A DNA stretch of 64,000 bases from an uncultured Pseudanabaenaceae cyanobacterium (GCA_938002085.1 CALLAT010000066.1:1-64000), one strand, 5' to 3'; shown: positions 7,749-17,580, numbered from the stretch's first letter. Numbers and translations: made by a program. Notes: generated from the sequence alone by a model not told the origin.

Positions 7749-9413
7749 ATGGATAACTCCGGCAACCGCCCCGCCGATAGCTACAGTGACTATCCAGACG
7801 AACTCCCAGTCATCGTTCGCCGTAGTGAGGTGCTCAACCTTATGGTGATGGATCGCGGCACCATGCAGGAAGTGGGCCGGGTCGAACGATTGTGGATGTA
7901 TCCCCAGGCCCACCGTGTGCTGGGTGTCATTTGCAAAGGCGGTGGCTTACTGGCCAAAAAGCGCTGGGCTTACAAGCTGCCCCAAATTGAATCGCTGAAC
8001 CAGGGCAATATCTGGGTTGAAGGCCCTGGTGGCAGTCCCAGCCCGGAGCAAGTTCGCCAGCTGGAAACGCTGATTGACCATGAGATTTGGGTGGATGGGG
8101 GCGATCGCCTCGGCGTCATTGTTGATTGTCTGTTCAACCGCAAAACCGGCCAAATTACCCAATACCTCTTCGTCAACAACCGCCTGCGCCAGCTGATCGA
8201 TGCTTCCAATCCCCTCCGCCCGGAAGAGATCCTCAGCTTTGGCAACAACCGCGTTCTCGTTAGCCCCCAAGCCGTGGCTCGTCTGCGCCGAGAGCGCCCC
8301 AACCTGCGCGAAACCTTCAGCCAAATGAAGGAGCAGGCTAGGAGCGAGTACGAACAGGTCACCAACCAAACCCAGGAGCGCGTGCGCAACTGGGGCGAAG
8401 AAGCCAAAACTGCAAAGGAGCGATTGGCCGAACAGGCTGCGTTGCTGAAGCAACAAGCTGCGGAGCGGGCCAAAGCTTTGCAAGAGCAAGCCGCCCAGGA
8501 AATTCTGCCCCAAATTACAGAGCAGGCTCAGGAGTTAAGCCAAAAAGTTGGCGAGCAGTATCACACCGTTCAAAGGCGGGCTCAGGACTTTGTAGAAGAG
8601 CTGCCGCCGTTGGAGCAACTAGGGGAGGAGATGCGGGGCTATGGCCGCGACCTCAATGACCGACGGGGACAAGATTACGCGCCCAGATACGACGATGGTT
8701 ATGGCGATTCCTACGGAAGTTCGCGGAGCGAACGCGACGACGAAGACTGGAACCCAGGTCGTGAACTAGAAGGTCCCTCAGGAAACTACGCCGTAAATGA
8801 AGGCGACTTCCGCCAAAGTCGCCGCAGTCGCTATCGCCGGGATGAACGCCCTGGCGATTCCGCAGGACGCTCGCTACGCAATCGCCCCCCAGAATTTGAA
8901 ACGGGTCGATATGACGATGGCTCTAACAGCGATGGTCAATATCGCGCTGCTGGGCAATATCAAGATCCCCGTGAACAGCGTCCCTATTGGGACACAAACG
9001 AGCCAAACGACACTTGGGTTGATGAACCGAGTGATTTGCCCCCAGCCTGTCCATCCCAAGAACGATCTGAGACTAAAGCACGCTCTCAGCCAGAGCCTAG
9101 CCAACAGCAATACCTCGATGGAGAGTCAGGTGAAGCCTATGGCGGCTCCAAAAGCGATCGCTCTAATGCACCTCGCCCAGAAGCCGCACCCAATCCTGCA
9201 CCGTCATCTCCCCCCATTCCAGAGCCCCCTGCCAGCCGCGACAATCCCTGGGGCTATGCCGACAGTGCCACAGAATCCGACTGGGATGATTTGGGATTAG
9301 CTCAAGAAGAGGCCACCGCCGCCCCTGCTGAGGGCGAACCGACTCAATCAGAGCAAGAGCCCCTGCCAGTCGTCGCCCCTGAGGATCTAGAAGACGATGA
9401 CCCCTGGATTTAG
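7749..9413 (+). CDS. PRC-barrel protein with coiled coil and long disordered acidic tail
   Basis: I chose the ATG at 7749 (MDNSGNRPADSY), giving 554 residues. An in-frame ATG at 7578 would add 57 residues of low-complexity sequence that does not look like a domain. Two PRC-barrel-like modules lie in roughly the first 170 residues: VIVRRSEVLNLMV to RVLGVICKG, and DHEIWVDGGDRLGVIVDCLF to YLFVNN. PRC barrels occur in photosynthetic reaction-centre H subunits and in RimM, and many cyanobacterial copies are uncharacterised. Residues of about 190-290 form a Gln/Glu/Ala-rich coiled coil. The remaining half is disordered, rich in Asp, Ser, Pro, Arg and Tyr, and ends with acidic EDLEDDDPWI. A scaffold or membrane-associated adaptor is plausible but not shown. 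Confidence 0.85.
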   Translation: MDNSGNRPADSYSDYPDELPVIVRRSEVLNLMVMDRGTMQEVGRVERLWMYPQAHRVLGVICKGGGLLAKKRWAYKLPQIESLNQGNIWVEGPGGSPSPEQVRQLETLIDHEIWVDGGDRLGVIVDCLFNRKTGQITQYLFVNNRLRQLIDASNPLRPEEILSFGNNRVLVSPQAVARLRRERPNLRETFSQMKEQARSEYEQVTNQTQERVRNWGEEAKTAKERLAEQAALLKQQAAERAKALQEQAAQEILPQITEQAQELSQKVGEQYHTVQRRAQDFVEELPPLEQLGEEMRGYGRDLNDRRGQDYAPRYDDGYGDSYGSSRSERDDEDWNPGRELEGPSGNYAVNEGDFRQSRRSRYRRDERPGDSAGRSLRNRPPEFETGRYDDGSNSDGQYRAAGQYQDPREQRPYWDTNEPNDTWVDEPSDLPPACPSQERSETKARSQPEPSQQQYLDGESGEAYGGSKSDRSNAPRPEAAPNPAPSSPPIPEPPASRDNPWGYADSATESDWDDLGLAQEEATAAPAEGEPTQSEQEPLPVVAPEDLEDDDPWI

Positions 9414-9515
9414 TTAGACCTTTGCTCCCTCGCAGAGCCAGTGCCAAAGCCAGTCTTCCTCAGCTTCTTCAAGAGGCCATCTAACTGGCCTGATGCTTAA
9501 CCCCGGAGTTTGGGG

Positions 9516-10589
9516 TTACCGCTGTACAGGTGCCAAAACCCTACGACGATTGGGCAATGCTCCTAGGACCTGGGCGAAACTTACAGGCCGTTTTGCCCTG
9601 ACCTGCAACCGGCTTACCCGATGGCTCCGCTTCTGCTGATGCAAGTAGCGGTAGTGCAGGAAAATATAGTCAAAAGGGACAGCGACTGACTCCCCCTCGC
9701 ATAGCAGTGAAAAGTAATAGCTGGAATAGTGGCGGAAATCCACACGATGAATCGGCTTCAACCCCCGAGGCTCAGGTGGCTCTGCCACGCAATACAGCAT
9801 CGGTCCCACTGGCATGAGGCTATCCCCCATGGCGCAGTTGCCGGTGCGCTCCGTTGTGACGCTGCTCAAGGTGTAGTTAAACAAGGAGCTGGGTTGCTCT
9901 GCGCAGCGCAGGGTCATATAGCAAAACAGTTCATCGCTGTTCCACCAGTTGAGTGCATTCATCCAGCGCACTTCGGCTTGGTTGATGAGGCGATCGCGCA
10001 AAACTGCCATCGCGGCCTCATCAATCACCCCTCGCTTGGAAGCAAACCAGCTAGAGCTATGAACGCGGTTGTTCAAGTTGATCTCCAGGCTGCTGGCGAC
10101 CGCTCGGGTCACGATGGTCCGGTCAAAGGCTGAAACGGAAGCAGGCTTAGCGTGGTTCCAGTCATCCACTACAAAATCGTACTCATCCAGCTTGGCCCAG
10201 CAGTCATCCAGGGGCTTCATCGCTAAACTTGCCACATCAAAGAAGGCAAATTTTTCAAAGGGGCCATCAAAAGCACAGAACTTTCGGAACAGCTCCGGCT
10301 CGCCATAGTTCCTTGCATAACGCTGGCTAAGCTGATGAACCACCGGTAGTGCCTGCCATACGTTCGTTGCAAAGGACTCCCAGCGCGCCATGGAAACGGT
10401 GTCGGAGAACAGGCTCAAGTTCTCTCGCTCAGCAATAAAGTCTTGGATGCGAAGCGTCGCGTGATTCGCGGGAATGACACAAATGGGCAACTCGGCGGAG
10501 ACATTGGCCTCAATGCTATTCACCAAGGCAATCAACTGATCGTATTGGGCGTCGCTGGCAAGGATATAAATACCGTGAGAATGCAGCAT
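9516..10589 (-). CDS. Glycosyltransferase-like protein (cyanobacterial Npun_R2821/R2822-like)
   Basis: A 357-residue protein. The N terminus (HGIYILASDAQYDQLIALVNSIEAN) followed by a predicted beta-alpha alternation looks like the nucleotide-sugar-binding half of a GT-A fold. The segments KFAFFDVASLAMKPLDDCW and DYDFVVDDWNH place paired acidic residues where GT8-like enzymes bind a metal, and DALNWWNSDELF-like text follows later. It recalls a family found mainly in cyanobacteria and usually annotated only as Npun_R2821/R2822 family. No sugar donor or acceptor can be named. It stands alone, convergent with the PRC-barrel gene (stops about 100 bp apart). The family call is from memory. Confidence 0.65.
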   Translation of the reverse strand: MLHSHGIYILASDAQYDQLIALVNSIEANVSAELPICVIPANHATLRIQDFIAERENLSLFSDTVSMARWESFATNVWQALPVVHQLSQRYARNYGEPELFRKFCAFDGPFEKFAFFDVASLAMKPLDDCWAKLDEYDFVVDDWNHAKPASVSAFDRTIVTRAVASSLEINLNNRVHSSSWFASKRGVIDEAAMAVLRDRLINQAEVRWMNALNWWNSDELFCYMTLRCAEQPSSLFNYTLSSVTTERTGNCAMGDSLMPVGPMLYCVAEPPEPRGLKPIHRVDFRHYSSYYFSLLCEGESVAVPFDYIFLHYRYLHQQKRSHRVSRLQVRAKRPVSFAQVLGALPNRRRVLAPVQR

Positions 10590-10914
10590 ATGTGGGTTTA
10601 ACCTAGGACGAAATCAGTGCGACGGCAGATGGGCAGCAAGGTCGCGTCTTAATGCTTCCGACGAGGCCTCAAAGGTCTCAAAACCGCTGTTCTCTGTCTA
10701 AGGATTGAGAAAGCTTAGCGGCGCTGTTAAACCTAATTTAGCCTGGAGTATCGGTTTATACGTAAACCTACAATGTGCTTTTGATTAGAGAAATAAAGCC
10801 TAGGCAAATTCCCTCGCATTACTGGACGCATAGGCCTGGTGCCATCGCTCTCAATCCACATCACAGCGAGGCTTCTGGCCAGCTTGCCAACTTCGCTTAC
10901 TTGATCTCCGTGGC
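10590..10914. other. Intergenic region between GT-like gene and cimA
   Basis: These 325 bp lie upstream of the GT-like gene and downstream of citramalate synthase, both on the minus strand. The region should hold the promoter of the GT-like gene. The only clear structure I see is the inverted repeat GGTTTA-TACG-TAAACC at 10753-10768. No convincing T-rich terminator hairpin is visible for cimA. Confidence 0.5.
10753..10768. promoter_or_regulatory. Short inverted repeat, possible operator
   Basis: GGTTTA, spacer TACG, TAAACC: a perfect 6+6 bp inverted repeat about 165 bp upstream of the GT-like gene's start. Such a symmetric site could bind a dimeric regulator. No regulator is assigned and it may be chance. 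Confidence 0.25.
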
Positions 10915-12621
10915 CTACGGATTTCCCCCAGTCTCATCCACAATCAGCGAGCAGTGCGGATTGGGCATTTTCCCTAGAGGCTCGGGTCCCCGCGTCAGCA
11001 TGAGTCCGTACTCCAATCCCTCAGCCACAGCTTGGTACGAGGCCTCCAAAATATTGGCTGAGACGCCCAGGGTGGTCCAGCGGCGACTTTGGCTTAGGCC
11101 CCCACCATTCGGCTCCATGGAAAAACTATCTGCTGCTGACTCCACCAGCACCCGCGTTTTTGCCCCGGTGCCTGCTGCGCCATCCAGGATGCGGACCTTG
11201 TAGTCCTTTAGCTGAAACTGGCTGACTTCGGGATAGAAATTAGTCAGGGCTTTCCGCAGGGCTTTGTCTAGGGCAGAGACAGGGCCGCAGCCTTCCCCTG
11301 CCTCTAGCATTTCCTGTTCGCCCACCATGACTTTTACGGTGGCGATCGCTGTGGAGTCCTCTCCCCGATGGCCACAGTGGACCTGGAATTCACTAAGAGA
11401 GAAGAAGGGCGATCGCAGCCCCATCACCTCCCGCATCAGCAGCTCAAAGCTGGCCTCTGCCGCCTCAAACTGATAGCCCTGGCTCTCCAGCTGCTTCAGC
11501 CGCGCCAACAGCTCCCGCCCCGCCGGGTCCGCCTTGTCCAGCTTTAAACCAAAGCTCTGGGCCTTTGAAAAGACATTGCTCAAGCCGGATTGCTCTGAAA
11601 TGACAATGCGCCGCTGATTACCCACGCTCTCCGGGGGCAAATGCTCATAGGTGAGGGGATTTTTCCGCACCGCGCTCACATGGATGCCGCCCTTATGGGC
11701 AAAGGCCGATCGCCCCACAAAAGCAGCATGGTCATTGGGGGCCAGATTCACCACCTCACTCACCAAGCGACTCACTGATGTCAGCTGTTGCAGTTGCTCC
11801 GCCGCCAAACAGTCGTAACCCAGCTTCAATTGCAGGTTGGGAATTAGGGAGCAGAGATTCGCATTGCCGCAGCGTTCGCCATAGCCATTGATGGTGCCCT
11901 GGACCATGCGAGCACCCTTGTTCACCGCTGCTAGGGCATTAGCCACTGCCGTTTCGCTGTCGTTATGGCTGTGAATCCCGATTTGAATGCCGGAACCGAG
12001 ATGGTCTCGCACCGCTGCCACAATCTCGCCAATTTCTTGGGGCAGCGTTCCGCCGTTGGTATCGCACAGGCTCAACCAAGTTGCCCCAGCATTGGCAGCC
12101 ACTTCCAGGGTTTGCAAGGCATAGCCTGGATTGGCCTTATAGCCATCAAACCAATGCTCCGCGTCATAAATCACCTGTCGCCCCTGGCTGATCAGATAAC
12201 GAATACTGTCATCAATAATCTGCACATTCTCCGGCAGGGGCACCTTGAGGCTGTCCGTCACATGCAAATCCCAGGACTTGCCAAACAGCGTCACCCAGCG
12301 ACTGCCTGCCGCCAGAATCGCCCGCAAAAAATCATCATCTTCCGCCTTCACCCCAGGCCGCCGCGTCGAGCAAAAAGCCACTACCTCCGCCTGGTTCAGG
12401 GGCTGCTGCTGGAGCTGCCAAAAGAACTGCACATCCTTCGGGTTGGCCCCTGGCCAGCCCCCTTCAATAAAAGGAATGCCCAAACGATCCAGCTCCCGGG
12501 CAATGCGGAGCTTATCGGCAATGGATAGGGAAATACCCTCCCGCTGGGAGCCATCCCGCAGCGTCGTGTCGTAGATCCACAGGTGCTCAGCGCTAGAGAC
12601 GTCCAGAGGCATTCCAGTCAT
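10915..12621 (-). CDS. cimA: Citramalate synthase
   Basis: A 568-residue protein of the HMG-CoA-lyase-like/alpha-isopropylmalate synthase superfamily. The start of the TIM barrel reads WIYDTTLRDGSQREGISLS, with the metal-binding D-T-T-x-R-D-G motif. It continues with FIEGGWPGANPKD, which separates citramalate synthases from LeuA. Later come GIHSHNDSETAVANAL (the HxH metal ligands) and QGTINGYGERCGNANL, and a C-terminal regulatory domain follows from about residue 410. CimA condenses pyruvate and acetyl-CoA to (R)-citramalate, giving a threonine-independent route to isoleucine in several cyanobacteria. The start is the ATG at 12621 or the ATG three codons later. It is divergent from the ferredoxin gene, 49 bp away. 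Confidence 0.93.
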   Translation of the reverse strand: MTGMPLDVSSAEHLWIYDTTLRDGSQREGISLSIADKLRIARELDRLGIPFIEGGWPGANPKDVQFFWQLQQQPLNQAEVVAFCSTRRPGVKAEDDDFLRAILAAGSRWVTLFGKSWDLHVTDSLKVPLPENVQIIDDSIRYLISQGRQVIYDAEHWFDGYKANPGYALQTLEVAANAGATWLSLCDTNGGTLPQEIGEIVAAVRDHLGSGIQIGIHSHNDSETAVANALAAVNKGARMVQGTINGYGERCGNANLCSLIPNLQLKLGYDCLAAEQLQQLTSVSRLVSEVVNLAPNDHAAFVGRSAFAHKGGIHVSAVRKNPLTYEHLPPESVGNQRRIVISEQSGLSNVFSKAQSFGLKLDKADPAGRELLARLKQLESQGYQFEAAEASFELLMREVMGLRSPFFSLSEFQVHCGHRGEDSTAIATVKVMVGEQEMLEAGEGCGPVSALDKALRKALTNFYPEVSQFQLKDYKVRILDGAAGTGAKTRVLVESAADSFSMEPNGGGLSQSRRWTTLGVSANILEASYQAVAEGLEYGLMLTRGPEPLGKMPNPHCSLIVDETGGNP

Positions 12622-12670
12622 GTTCCCTATATCCTTTGCTTAGCCGTTGCGATCGCTAATAAAACTTTCC

Positions 12671-13030
12671 ATGCCCACCATCACCGCTGCTGGTCAAACC
12701 TTTACCTGCGAAAGCGGAGCCAACCTACGCCGGGCGCTCCTCGACCAGGGCATCGACCTCCATAACGGCAAGGCCAAATTGATCAACTGTCGCGGCATTG
12801 GCAGTTGTGGCACCTGCGCTGTCCAGGTCGACGGTGAAACCAGCCCCCGGAACTGGCGTGAAAACCAGCGTCTTGCCTTTCTGCCCCACCGCCGTGAGAC
12901 CTCTAGCCACAAACGATTGGCCTGTCAAACTCGCGTTTTGGGCAATGTAACCGTAACCAAATACACCGGCTTCTGGGGCCAAGATGACACAATTCGTTGG
13001 GGCCTAGACAGGGCTCCTCGCGACCCTTGA
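12671..13030 (+). CDS. [2Fe-2S] ferredoxin
   Basis: From the ATG at 12671 (MPTITAAGQTF) this is a 119-residue plant-type ferredoxin domain. The cluster ligands are visible: Cys in INCRGIGSCGTC gives the C-x5-C-x2-C pattern, and the fourth ligand lies in RLACQTRV. The C-terminal GFWGQDD segment is an extension beyond the ferredoxin core. It carries single electrons in the cytosol; the partner is unknown and it is less acidic than PetF. An in-frame TTG at 12647 lies upstream, but the ATG gives the normal family N terminus. It shares a 49-bp promoter region with the divergent cimA, which contains a HIP1 octamer. Confidence 0.9.
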   Translation: MPTITAAGQTFTCESGANLRRALLDQGIDLHNGKAKLINCRGIGSCGTCAVQVDGETSPRNWRENQRLAFLPHRRETSSHKRLACQTRVLGNVTVTKYTGFWGQDDTIRWGLDRAPRDP

Positions 13031-13222
13031 AAGCGGGGTTAGCCTATCTTTTTCATCGTATCGAAATAATGTTTGGGCCAAACCTGTCCCAGCCCAGCGG
13101 CTTTCCCAGGCCCATTGGCTTAATCCCCTGTGAAGAAAATTAAAATGCTTGCCTATAATGGGGCCTAATTCGGGAAATCGATAGAATCACGTGGTGTTGA
13201 TGGCGATCGCCAAAGGGAAAGC

Positions 13223-13762
13223 ATGTTTCGACTGTCTAATCTAGTTACGGCCTTGTTTGGCGTCATCGCTGCCCTAGGAACTATCCTCGGCATTAGTAGC
13301 CTGGGCAACGCCAGCAAAATCGTCAAACAGCCCGGCGAACAACTCACCCAGGAGCAAGAGCCAAGCATCGCTGAAACCCTCAGCAATGGCATCGCTGGTC
13401 TTAATTCCCAAGACAACATTGCCCAGTCCGGTGCTCGTCAAGTGGGCCAGAATGCGACCAATTCAGCAGATGAGGCGACCCCAGCGGCTGCAGATAGCGC
13501 TGCTAAAACGACCAGCCAAAACCCCAGTGCAGACTTTTTTGTTCAGGGTGAAGGTGCCGTGCTGGATGCAGAGCCTGCTCCGCCATCCACTCCCACTGAA
13601 GCCACTGCTGTTCAGCTGGACCCATCTCCCGGTGTCGTTCCTCCCACCGCACCTGCCACTGTTCCGACCCAGGCTCCTGTGGCCCAGGCTCCCGAAGCGA
13701 CTGAAAGGACTCCCGCCCCAGCCCCGGCTCCGGCTCCTGTGCCCGTTCGGGCCATGTGGTAA
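13223..13762 (+). CDS. Membrane-anchored Ala/Pro-rich protein of unknown function
   Basis: A 179-residue protein. The N terminus (LVTALFGVIAALGTILGISSL) is a membrane anchor or uncleaved signal. The rest is a low-complexity chain rich in Ala, Pro, Gln and Thr, ending in repeated Ala-Pro dipeptides and VPVRAMW. No catalytic domain is seen. A purine-rich GGGAAAG precedes the ATG and a terminator-like hairpin follows at 13825-13860, which supports a real single-gene unit. The composition is typical of periplasmic linkers. Function unknown. Confidence 0.65.
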   Translation: MFRLSNLVTALFGVIAALGTILGISSLGNASKIVKQPGEQLTQEQEPSIAETLSNGIAGLNSQDNIAQSGARQVGQNATNSADEATPAAADSAAKTTSQNPSADFFVQGEGAVLDAEPAPPSTPTEATAVQLDPSPGVVPPTAPATVPTQAPVAQAPEATERTPAPAPAPAPVPVRAMW

Positions 13763-13824
13763 GCGGCTGAAGAAATGGCAACCCATTGCTTCAAATCAAA
13801 AAATCTAAGTCAATAAAACTCCTC

Positions 13825-13860
13825 AATGCACCCGGATAGCTTCGTCTATCCTGGTGCATT
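13825..13860 (+). terminator. Terminator-like hairpin after the Ala/Pro-rich gene
   Basis: Arms 13825-13839 and 13846-13860 pair over 15 bp with one mismatch around a CTTCGT loop. No T run follows, so it may act as an RNA-stabilising hairpin and not as an intrinsic terminator. Confidence 0.55.
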
Positions 13861-14203
13861 GCATTGTGAGGTCTGCTGACTAAGGCTGCAATGGCACTTT
13901 GGCGATCGCCCGTGATTGAAGCTTGCTTCTGTCAACGGCTCATTTCTTTAAGGTTGATGTCCAACGGGGGCTGTAACAGCTGTTGGCCGATTCCCTAGGC
14001 CGCATCAACCCACGCTTTCGACTAGAGTAAGTAGAGAAGCGATCGCTAAACAGTTGGTATTCCCTGACATCTAATCCTCAACTTGAGGGGGTCAGTAAGA
14101 ACCGACTCGGTGGAAACGCCTACTGTGATGCGAAATTGGCATTTCTACCTTTGTAGATAACAACTTCCTTTTTGATTGAGTCCCCTCAGGGGTTATAGCA
14201 AGC
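13861..14203. other. Upstream region of dxs
   Basis: About 340 bp between the hairpin at 13825-13860 and dxs. It contains a HIP1 octamer near 14039 and an AT-rich stretch at about 14140-14180 that could carry the promoter. I see no recognisable riboswitch. Confidence 0.4.
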
Positions 14204-16108
14204 ATGCACCTAAGCGAACTGACCCACCCAAACCAGCTGCAAGACTTCTCCCTCAGCCAGCTTGAGCAAATTGGCCGAGAAATTCGTGAGAAGCATCTGG
14301 ATACCGTTGCAGCCAGCGGCGGCCATCTGGGACCGGGACTAGGCGTTGTAGAGCTAACGGTTGCGCTGTATCACACCCTTGATTTGGACCGCGATAAGGT
14401 CATCTGGGATGTGGGGCACCAGGCCTACCCCCATAAATTACTAACGGGTCGTTATAAAGATTTTCACACCCTGCGTCAAAAGAACGGCGTTGCAGGCTAC
14501 CTCAAGCGCAGCGAGAGCAAATTTGACCATTTTGGTGCGGGTCACGCCTCCACTAGCATCTCTGCCGGTTTAGGCATGGCCATGGCCCGCGATGCCAAGG
14601 GAGATGACTTCAAGGTGGTTTCCGTTATTGGTGACGGTGCCCTTACAGGCGGCATGGCTTTAGAAGCGATTAACCATGCGGGCCACATGCCCAACACCAA
14701 CCTGATGGTGGTGCTCAACGACAATGAGATGTCCATCTCTCCCAATGTGGGAGCCATTCCCCGCTATCTCAACAAGATTCGCCTCAGCCCTCCGATGCAG
14801 TTCCTCTCGGACAACATCGAAGACCAGCTCAAGCAGCTGCCCTTTGTGAGCGATTCGATGCCCGAACTAAACCGCTTCAAGGAAGGGGTTAAGCGCCTCG
14901 CAGTATCCAAGGTCGGTGCCGTCTTTGAGGAGCTGGGCTTTACCTATGTGGGGCCTGTGGATGGCCACAACTTAGAAGAGCTGGTTAACACCTTCAAGGA
15001 AGCCCACGAAATCACTGGCCCTGTATTGGTCCATGTGGCGACGACCAAGGGTAAAGGTTATGCGATCGCCGAGAAAGACCAAGTGGGCTACCATGCCCAG
15101 TCTCCCTTTGACCTGACCTCCGGTAAATCCAAGCCTTCGAATAAACCCAAGCCCCCCAGCTATTCCAAAGTCTTTGCTGAGACCTTAACCAAAATTGCCG
15201 AGGACAATCCTAAAGTCATGGGCATTACCGCTGCCATGGCAACAGGGACAGGCCTCACCACTTTGCAAAAACGTTGCCCCGAGCAATATGTCGACGTGGG
15301 CATAGCTGAGCAACATGCGATGACCCTTGCTGCGGGTATGGCCTGCGAAGGCATGCGTCCTGTGGCAGCCATCTACTCGACTTTCCTTCAGCGCGCCTTC
15401 GATCAAATCATCCATGACGTCTGCATTCAAAAGCTGCCCGTTGTCATCGCGATTGATCGGGCTGGCATCGTCGGTGCCGATGGCCCCACCCACCAAGGGG
15501 CTTACGACATTGCCTATTTGCGCCATATCCCCAACCTTACGGTCATGGCTCCCAAGGATGAGGCAGAACTCCAGCGCATGGTGGTGACTGCGATTAACCA
15601 CACCCAAGGCCCGATCGCGCTGCGTTACCCCCGAGGTAGTGGCTACGGTGTGCCCCTTATGGAAGAAGGTTGGGAGCCTTTAGAAATTGGCAAAGGCGAA
15701 ATTCTCCGTCAGGGTGACGATGTTCTGATTGCAGCCTATGGTTCCATGGTGAACCCAGCCTTGCAAACGGCTGAAATTCTCAGCGAGCATGGCGTAGAGG
15801 CCACGGTCATTAATGCACGCTTCGTCAAGCCCCTCGACACTGACCTCATCCTGCCCCTCGCCCAGAGCATCGGGAAGGTGGTGACGATGGAAGAGGGATG
15901 CCTACAGGGTGGGTTTGGTTCCGCGATCGCCGAAGCGATGGTCGACTCAGACACCCAGGTTCCCATGCTCCGTCTAGGCATTCCTGACCTCCTGGTGGAT
16001 CATGCAGCGGTTAACGAATCCATGATTGATTTAGGGCTGACGCCTGCCCAAATGGCAGAGCGCGTCTTGAAAAAGTTCAATTTGAAGCCTGCTGTACTGA
16101 CCGTCTAA
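14204..16108 (+). CDS. dxs: 1-deoxy-D-xylulose-5-phosphate synthase
   Basis: A 634-residue thiamine diphosphate enzyme of full family length. It condenses pyruvate and glyceraldehyde 3-phosphate in the first step of the MEP isoprenoid pathway, feeding carotenoid, chlorophyll-phytol and quinone synthesis. Visible motifs are [25 protein letters not shown], the ThDP-binding G143-D-G followed by [11 protein letters not shown], and the transketolase signature [10 protein letters not shown] with the catalytic Glu. The C-terminal transketolase domain ends in [15 protein letters not shown]. It is a single-gene unit with its own perfect 20-bp terminator. Regulation is not evident from the sequence. 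Confidence 0.98.
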   Translation: MHLSELTHPNQLQDFSLSQLEQIGREIREKHLDTVAASGGHLGPGLGVVELTVALYHTLDLDRDKVIWDVGHQAYPHKLLTGRYKDFHTLRQKNGVAGYLKRSESKFDHFGAGHASTSISAGLGMAMARDAKGDDFKVVSVIGDGALTGGMALEAINHAGHMPNTNLMVVLNDNEMSISPNVGAIPRYLNKIRLSPPMQFLSDNIEDQLKQLPFVSDSMPELNRFKEGVKRLAVSKVGAVFEELGFTYVGPVDGHNLEELVNTFKEAHEITGPVLVHVATTKGKGYAIAEKDQVGYHAQSPFDLTSGKSKPSNKPKPPSYSKVFAETLTKIAEDNPKVMGITAAMATGTGLTTLQKRCPEQYVDVGIAEQHAMTLAAGMACEGMRPVAAIYSTFLQRAFDQIIHDVCIQKLPVVIAIDRAGIVGADGPTHQGAYDIAYLRHIPNLTVMAPKDEAELQRMVVTAINHTQGPIALRYPRGSGYGVPLMEEGWEPLEIGKGEILRQGDDVLIAAYGSMVNPALQTAEILSEHGVEATVINARFVKPLDTDLILPLAQSIGKVVTMEEGCLQGGFGSAIAEAMVDSDTQVPMLRLGIPDLLVDHAAVNESMIDLGLTPAQMAERVLKKFNLKPAVLTV

Positions 16109-16130
16109 ATCATTTGCACAGAAGTCTGGA

Positions 16131-16174
16131 TAAAGGAAAAGGCCAGGTCTATTAAGACCTGGCCTTTTCCTTTA
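16131..16174 (+). terminator. Terminator of dxs
   Basis: A perfect 20-bp stem (16131-16150 with 16155-16174) around the loop ATTA. The left arm begins with A-rich sequence and the right arm ends in CCTTTTCCTTTA, so the T tract forms part of the stem. It lies 23 bp after the dxs stop. Confidence 0.92.
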
Positions 16175-16397
16175 TGGCAAAATAGCGATTAAACGAGCTA
16201 TCATTTCTCACTTAGATTGAATGTATGAAAATATAAATTGCTGTAACATCCCTTTGAAATTTAAATTTCGCCGGTAAAATTTAGTCACTGGGGTGCGTAA
16301 GTCGAGCTACATAAAGAAGGCAGAAAAGCTACTTCACTTGTGAACTGGGTAGAAATATCCCTACGAGCCAAGCGACATGAGCAACTGATTATTTGTT

Positions 16398-17519
16398 ATG
16401 GTTCCCCAGCTTCTAATTGTTGATGATCAAAGTGAGAACTTCAAAGTGATTGAAGTTCTTCTATCTCGTGAGCCCTATGAGCTGAGCTATGTTGCCAGCG
16501 GGAAAGCCGCATTGGAATATCTCCAGTTCCATGATCCTGATGTCATCCTGTTGGATATCATGATGCCTGAAATGGATGGCTATGACTTAGCCAGACGCAT
16601 CAAGAACCACAGCGAATGGCAGCATATCCCCATCATTGCCATTACAGCGCTCAGTGGTAGTGAAGACCTAGATAAGTGTCTCGCTGCGGGGGCCGATGAT
16701 TTTATTTCTAAGCCCGTGGATGGGGTAGAGCTTCGAGCCCGGATTCGGGCGATGCTGCGCATTCGCCGCCAGTATGAGCGTCTCCATTATCTTGTTGATC
16801 TGCAGGATGACTTGGCTCACATGATGGTCCATGACCTGCGTAGCCCGCTCACGAGTATTGCCATGTCCACATCAGTGCTGGACCGAGTGGTTGAGGAGCC
16901 GCTGCCGAAGAAACAGGTCAAGCGCATTCTGGCTTCGATTAATCGCTTGCAATGCATGATTGACAGCGTCTTGATGCTAGGAAAACTGAAGTCGGATCGC
17001 ATGGCACTGCGACTTCAAGATCTCGATGTTGCTGAAATGCTTCAAGAGGCGATCGAGGATTTCCAGCTTTTTGCTAAGCAACGCTCTATCGACATTGTCA
17101 CTGAGCTGCCCCAAGAGTCGACAGCGGTTCTTGCTGACAACCTCCTGATTCGTCGCGTGGTTGATAACCTGCTAAGCAATGCAGTTAAGTTTTCCAATCA
17201 AGACAGCACCATCACGGTTCGAGTCAGTTATCCCCACCAAAAACGATTGCGCATTCAAGTCATTGATCAAGGGCCAGGCGTGAGTCCTGATCTCCAGGAA
17301 CGTTTGTTCCAGAAGTTTGAGGTGGATAACCTTGTTACAGGAGTCAAGCAAACGGGCTTAGGATTGGCGTTTTGCAAAATGGCGATTGAAGCCCATAGTG
17401 GGACGATCTACGTGCAGCCCAATGAACCGAAGGGGTCTATTTTCAATATTGAAATTGATTGCCATCCCGCAGAGATGATGGCCTTGCCCACGGAAAATGA
17501 TACGGCTCAAGACAGTTAA
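16398..17519 (+). CDS. Receiver-histidine kinase hybrid (two-component system)
   Basis: A 373-residue protein. Residues 1-120 form a receiver domain with acidic D9-D10, phospho-acceptor D53 in LLDIMMPEMDG and K105 in ISKP. A HisKA domain follows with H145 in MVHDLRSPL. The HATPase_c domain has the N box at N260, G1 DQGPG (289-293) and G2 GLGLAF (319-324), so all catalytic boxes are intact. There is no sensor or membrane domain, so input must come through phosphorylation of the receiver. The kinase would then phosphorylate an unlinked response regulator, since none is encoded nearby. This REC-kinase order is common among cyanobacterial orphan kinases. The stimulus is unknown. Confidence 0.93.
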   Translation: MVPQLLIVDDQSENFKVIEVLLSREPYELSYVASGKAALEYLQFHDPDVILLDIMMPEMDGYDLARRIKNHSEWQHIPIIAITALSGSEDLDKCLAAGADDFISKPVDGVELRARIRAMLRIRRQYERLHYLVDLQDDLAHMMVHDLRSPLTSIAMSTSVLDRVVEEPLPKKQVKRILASINRLQCMIDSVLMLGKLKSDRMALRLQDLDVAEMLQEAIEDFQLFAKQRSIDIVTELPQESTAVLADNLLIRRVVDNLLSNAVKFSNQDSTITVRVSYPHQKRLRIQVIDQGPGVSPDLQERLFQKFEVDNLVTGVKQTGLGLAFCKMAIEAHSGTIYVQPNEPKGSIFNIEIDCHPAEMMALPTENDTAQDS

Positions 17520-17580
17520 GGCTAGGGCTTCCCGTTCGTTGGTTTTGCCTTGGAGCAGCGGTTGTTTTGAGGCAGAGCTT

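Noticed and set aside
7947..8513. 188- and 167-codon minus-strand frames opposite the PRC-barrel gene
   Set aside because: They lie antisense to the PRC-barrel and coiled-coil coding sequence and mirror its codon bias.
8797..9300. 167-codon plus-strand frame inside the PRC-barrel gene
   Set aside because: It overlaps the low-complexity tail in another phase and has no independent start signal.
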